The notes below the pieces were generated by a model. The model was not told where the DNA came from, searched no databases, and worked only from the letters and a program-made list of their open reading frames with translations. Source: Desulfotomaculum sp. (GTDB lineage Bacteria > Bacillota > Desulfotomaculia > Desulfotomaculales > Desulfohalotomaculaceae). From it: a DNA stretch of 64,000 nucleotides. A program made the position numbers and the translations under genes. Of this stretch, positions 63,931 to 64,000 are shown piece by piece. Position 1 is the stretch's first letter. Each line of letters starts with the position of its first letter. Location of the stretch: contig JACDOL010000001.1 of NCBI GenBank assembly GCA_017656165.1, forward strand, positions 28,493 through 92,492. The letters run 5' to 3'.

Positions 63931-64000
63931 ATAAAAATTACCTCCAATTAAATTTTCCCCACGTTTTCCCCACTCACGGGACACCCCGGAGTCACCAGGA

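Noticed and set aside
63948..64000. Minus-strand open frame at the right edge, ending at a TAA at 63948-63950, which could be the tail of a gene such as a recombinase.
   Set aside because: Only about 17 codons are inside the window, with no recognisable motif; the repeated TTTTCCCCAC there is too short to interpret.

Overview
The window reads as chromosomal core DNA of a spore-forming, Gram-positive anaerobe of the Clostridia, most like the Desulfotomaculum/Peptococcaceae group. Support: germination protease and an SASP-like gene, LL-diaminopimelate aminotransferase (dapL), a PyrR-attenuated pyr operon, strong Shine-Dalgarno sites with many TTG/GTG starts, YteA, YqhV, DUF441 and DUF5665 families, and a phosphosulfolactate synthase. 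The species cannot be named from sequence alone. No rRNA, tRNA, CRISPR array, transposase or prophage gene was seen.

Layout. 1-7.6 kb: rRNA-modification genes on the minus strand (partial rsuA-type synthase, rsmF-like), then DUF5665, yteA, lspA and rluD on the plus strand, then DUF441, a comA-like synthase and an MFS transporter on the minus strand. 7.7-18.7 kb: yqhV and the pyrimidine operon pyrR-pyrB-pyrC-carA-carB-pyrK-pyrD-pyrF-pyrE, with one promoter and two PyrR attenuators. 18.8-27.3 kb: a secreted YcdB/PepSY-SLH protein, rqcH, a Ca2+-type P-ATPase and a cation/proton antiporter. 27.4-30.8 kb: dapF, dapL and an aspartate aminotransferase. 31-41.1 kb: a housekeeping run yicC-remA-gmk-rpoZ-coaBC-priA-def-fmt-DUF116-rsmB-rlmN. 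41.2-49.4 kb: a signalling and cell-wall cluster (two FHA proteins, PP2C phosphatase, FtsW/RodA, class B PBP, PASTA kinase), continuing into rsgA, rpe and a 41-residue RCKP rubredoxin-like gene. 49.4-52.7 kb: a c-di-AMP riboswitch and a glycine-betaine ABC transporter. 52.8-58.1 kb: an orphan 95-residue gene, an FMN riboswitch, ribD-ribE-ribBA-ribH and a nicotinate phosphoribosyltransferase. 58.2-64 kb: rpmB, recG, an SASP-like gene, gpr, rsmD, coaD and a coiled-coil protein.

Most unusual signals. (1) A family of about nine intergenic, partly palindromic repeats (full copy about 210 bp, ends CCAAGGTATTTAC and GTAAATACCTTGG) lies between operons, often just after terminators and inside both pyr leaders. 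Its copies are mosaics of shared modules. I recognise no known element in it; it is the best candidate here for something undescribed. (2) Riboflavin synthase has its full conserved N-terminus in frame but only an ATA codon at the expected start, behind a good ribosome-binding site. (3) The FHA-FHA-PP2C-FtsW-PBP-PknB order matches the actinobacterial arrangement but is fused to the Firmicute order PP2C-PrkC-rsgA-rpe.
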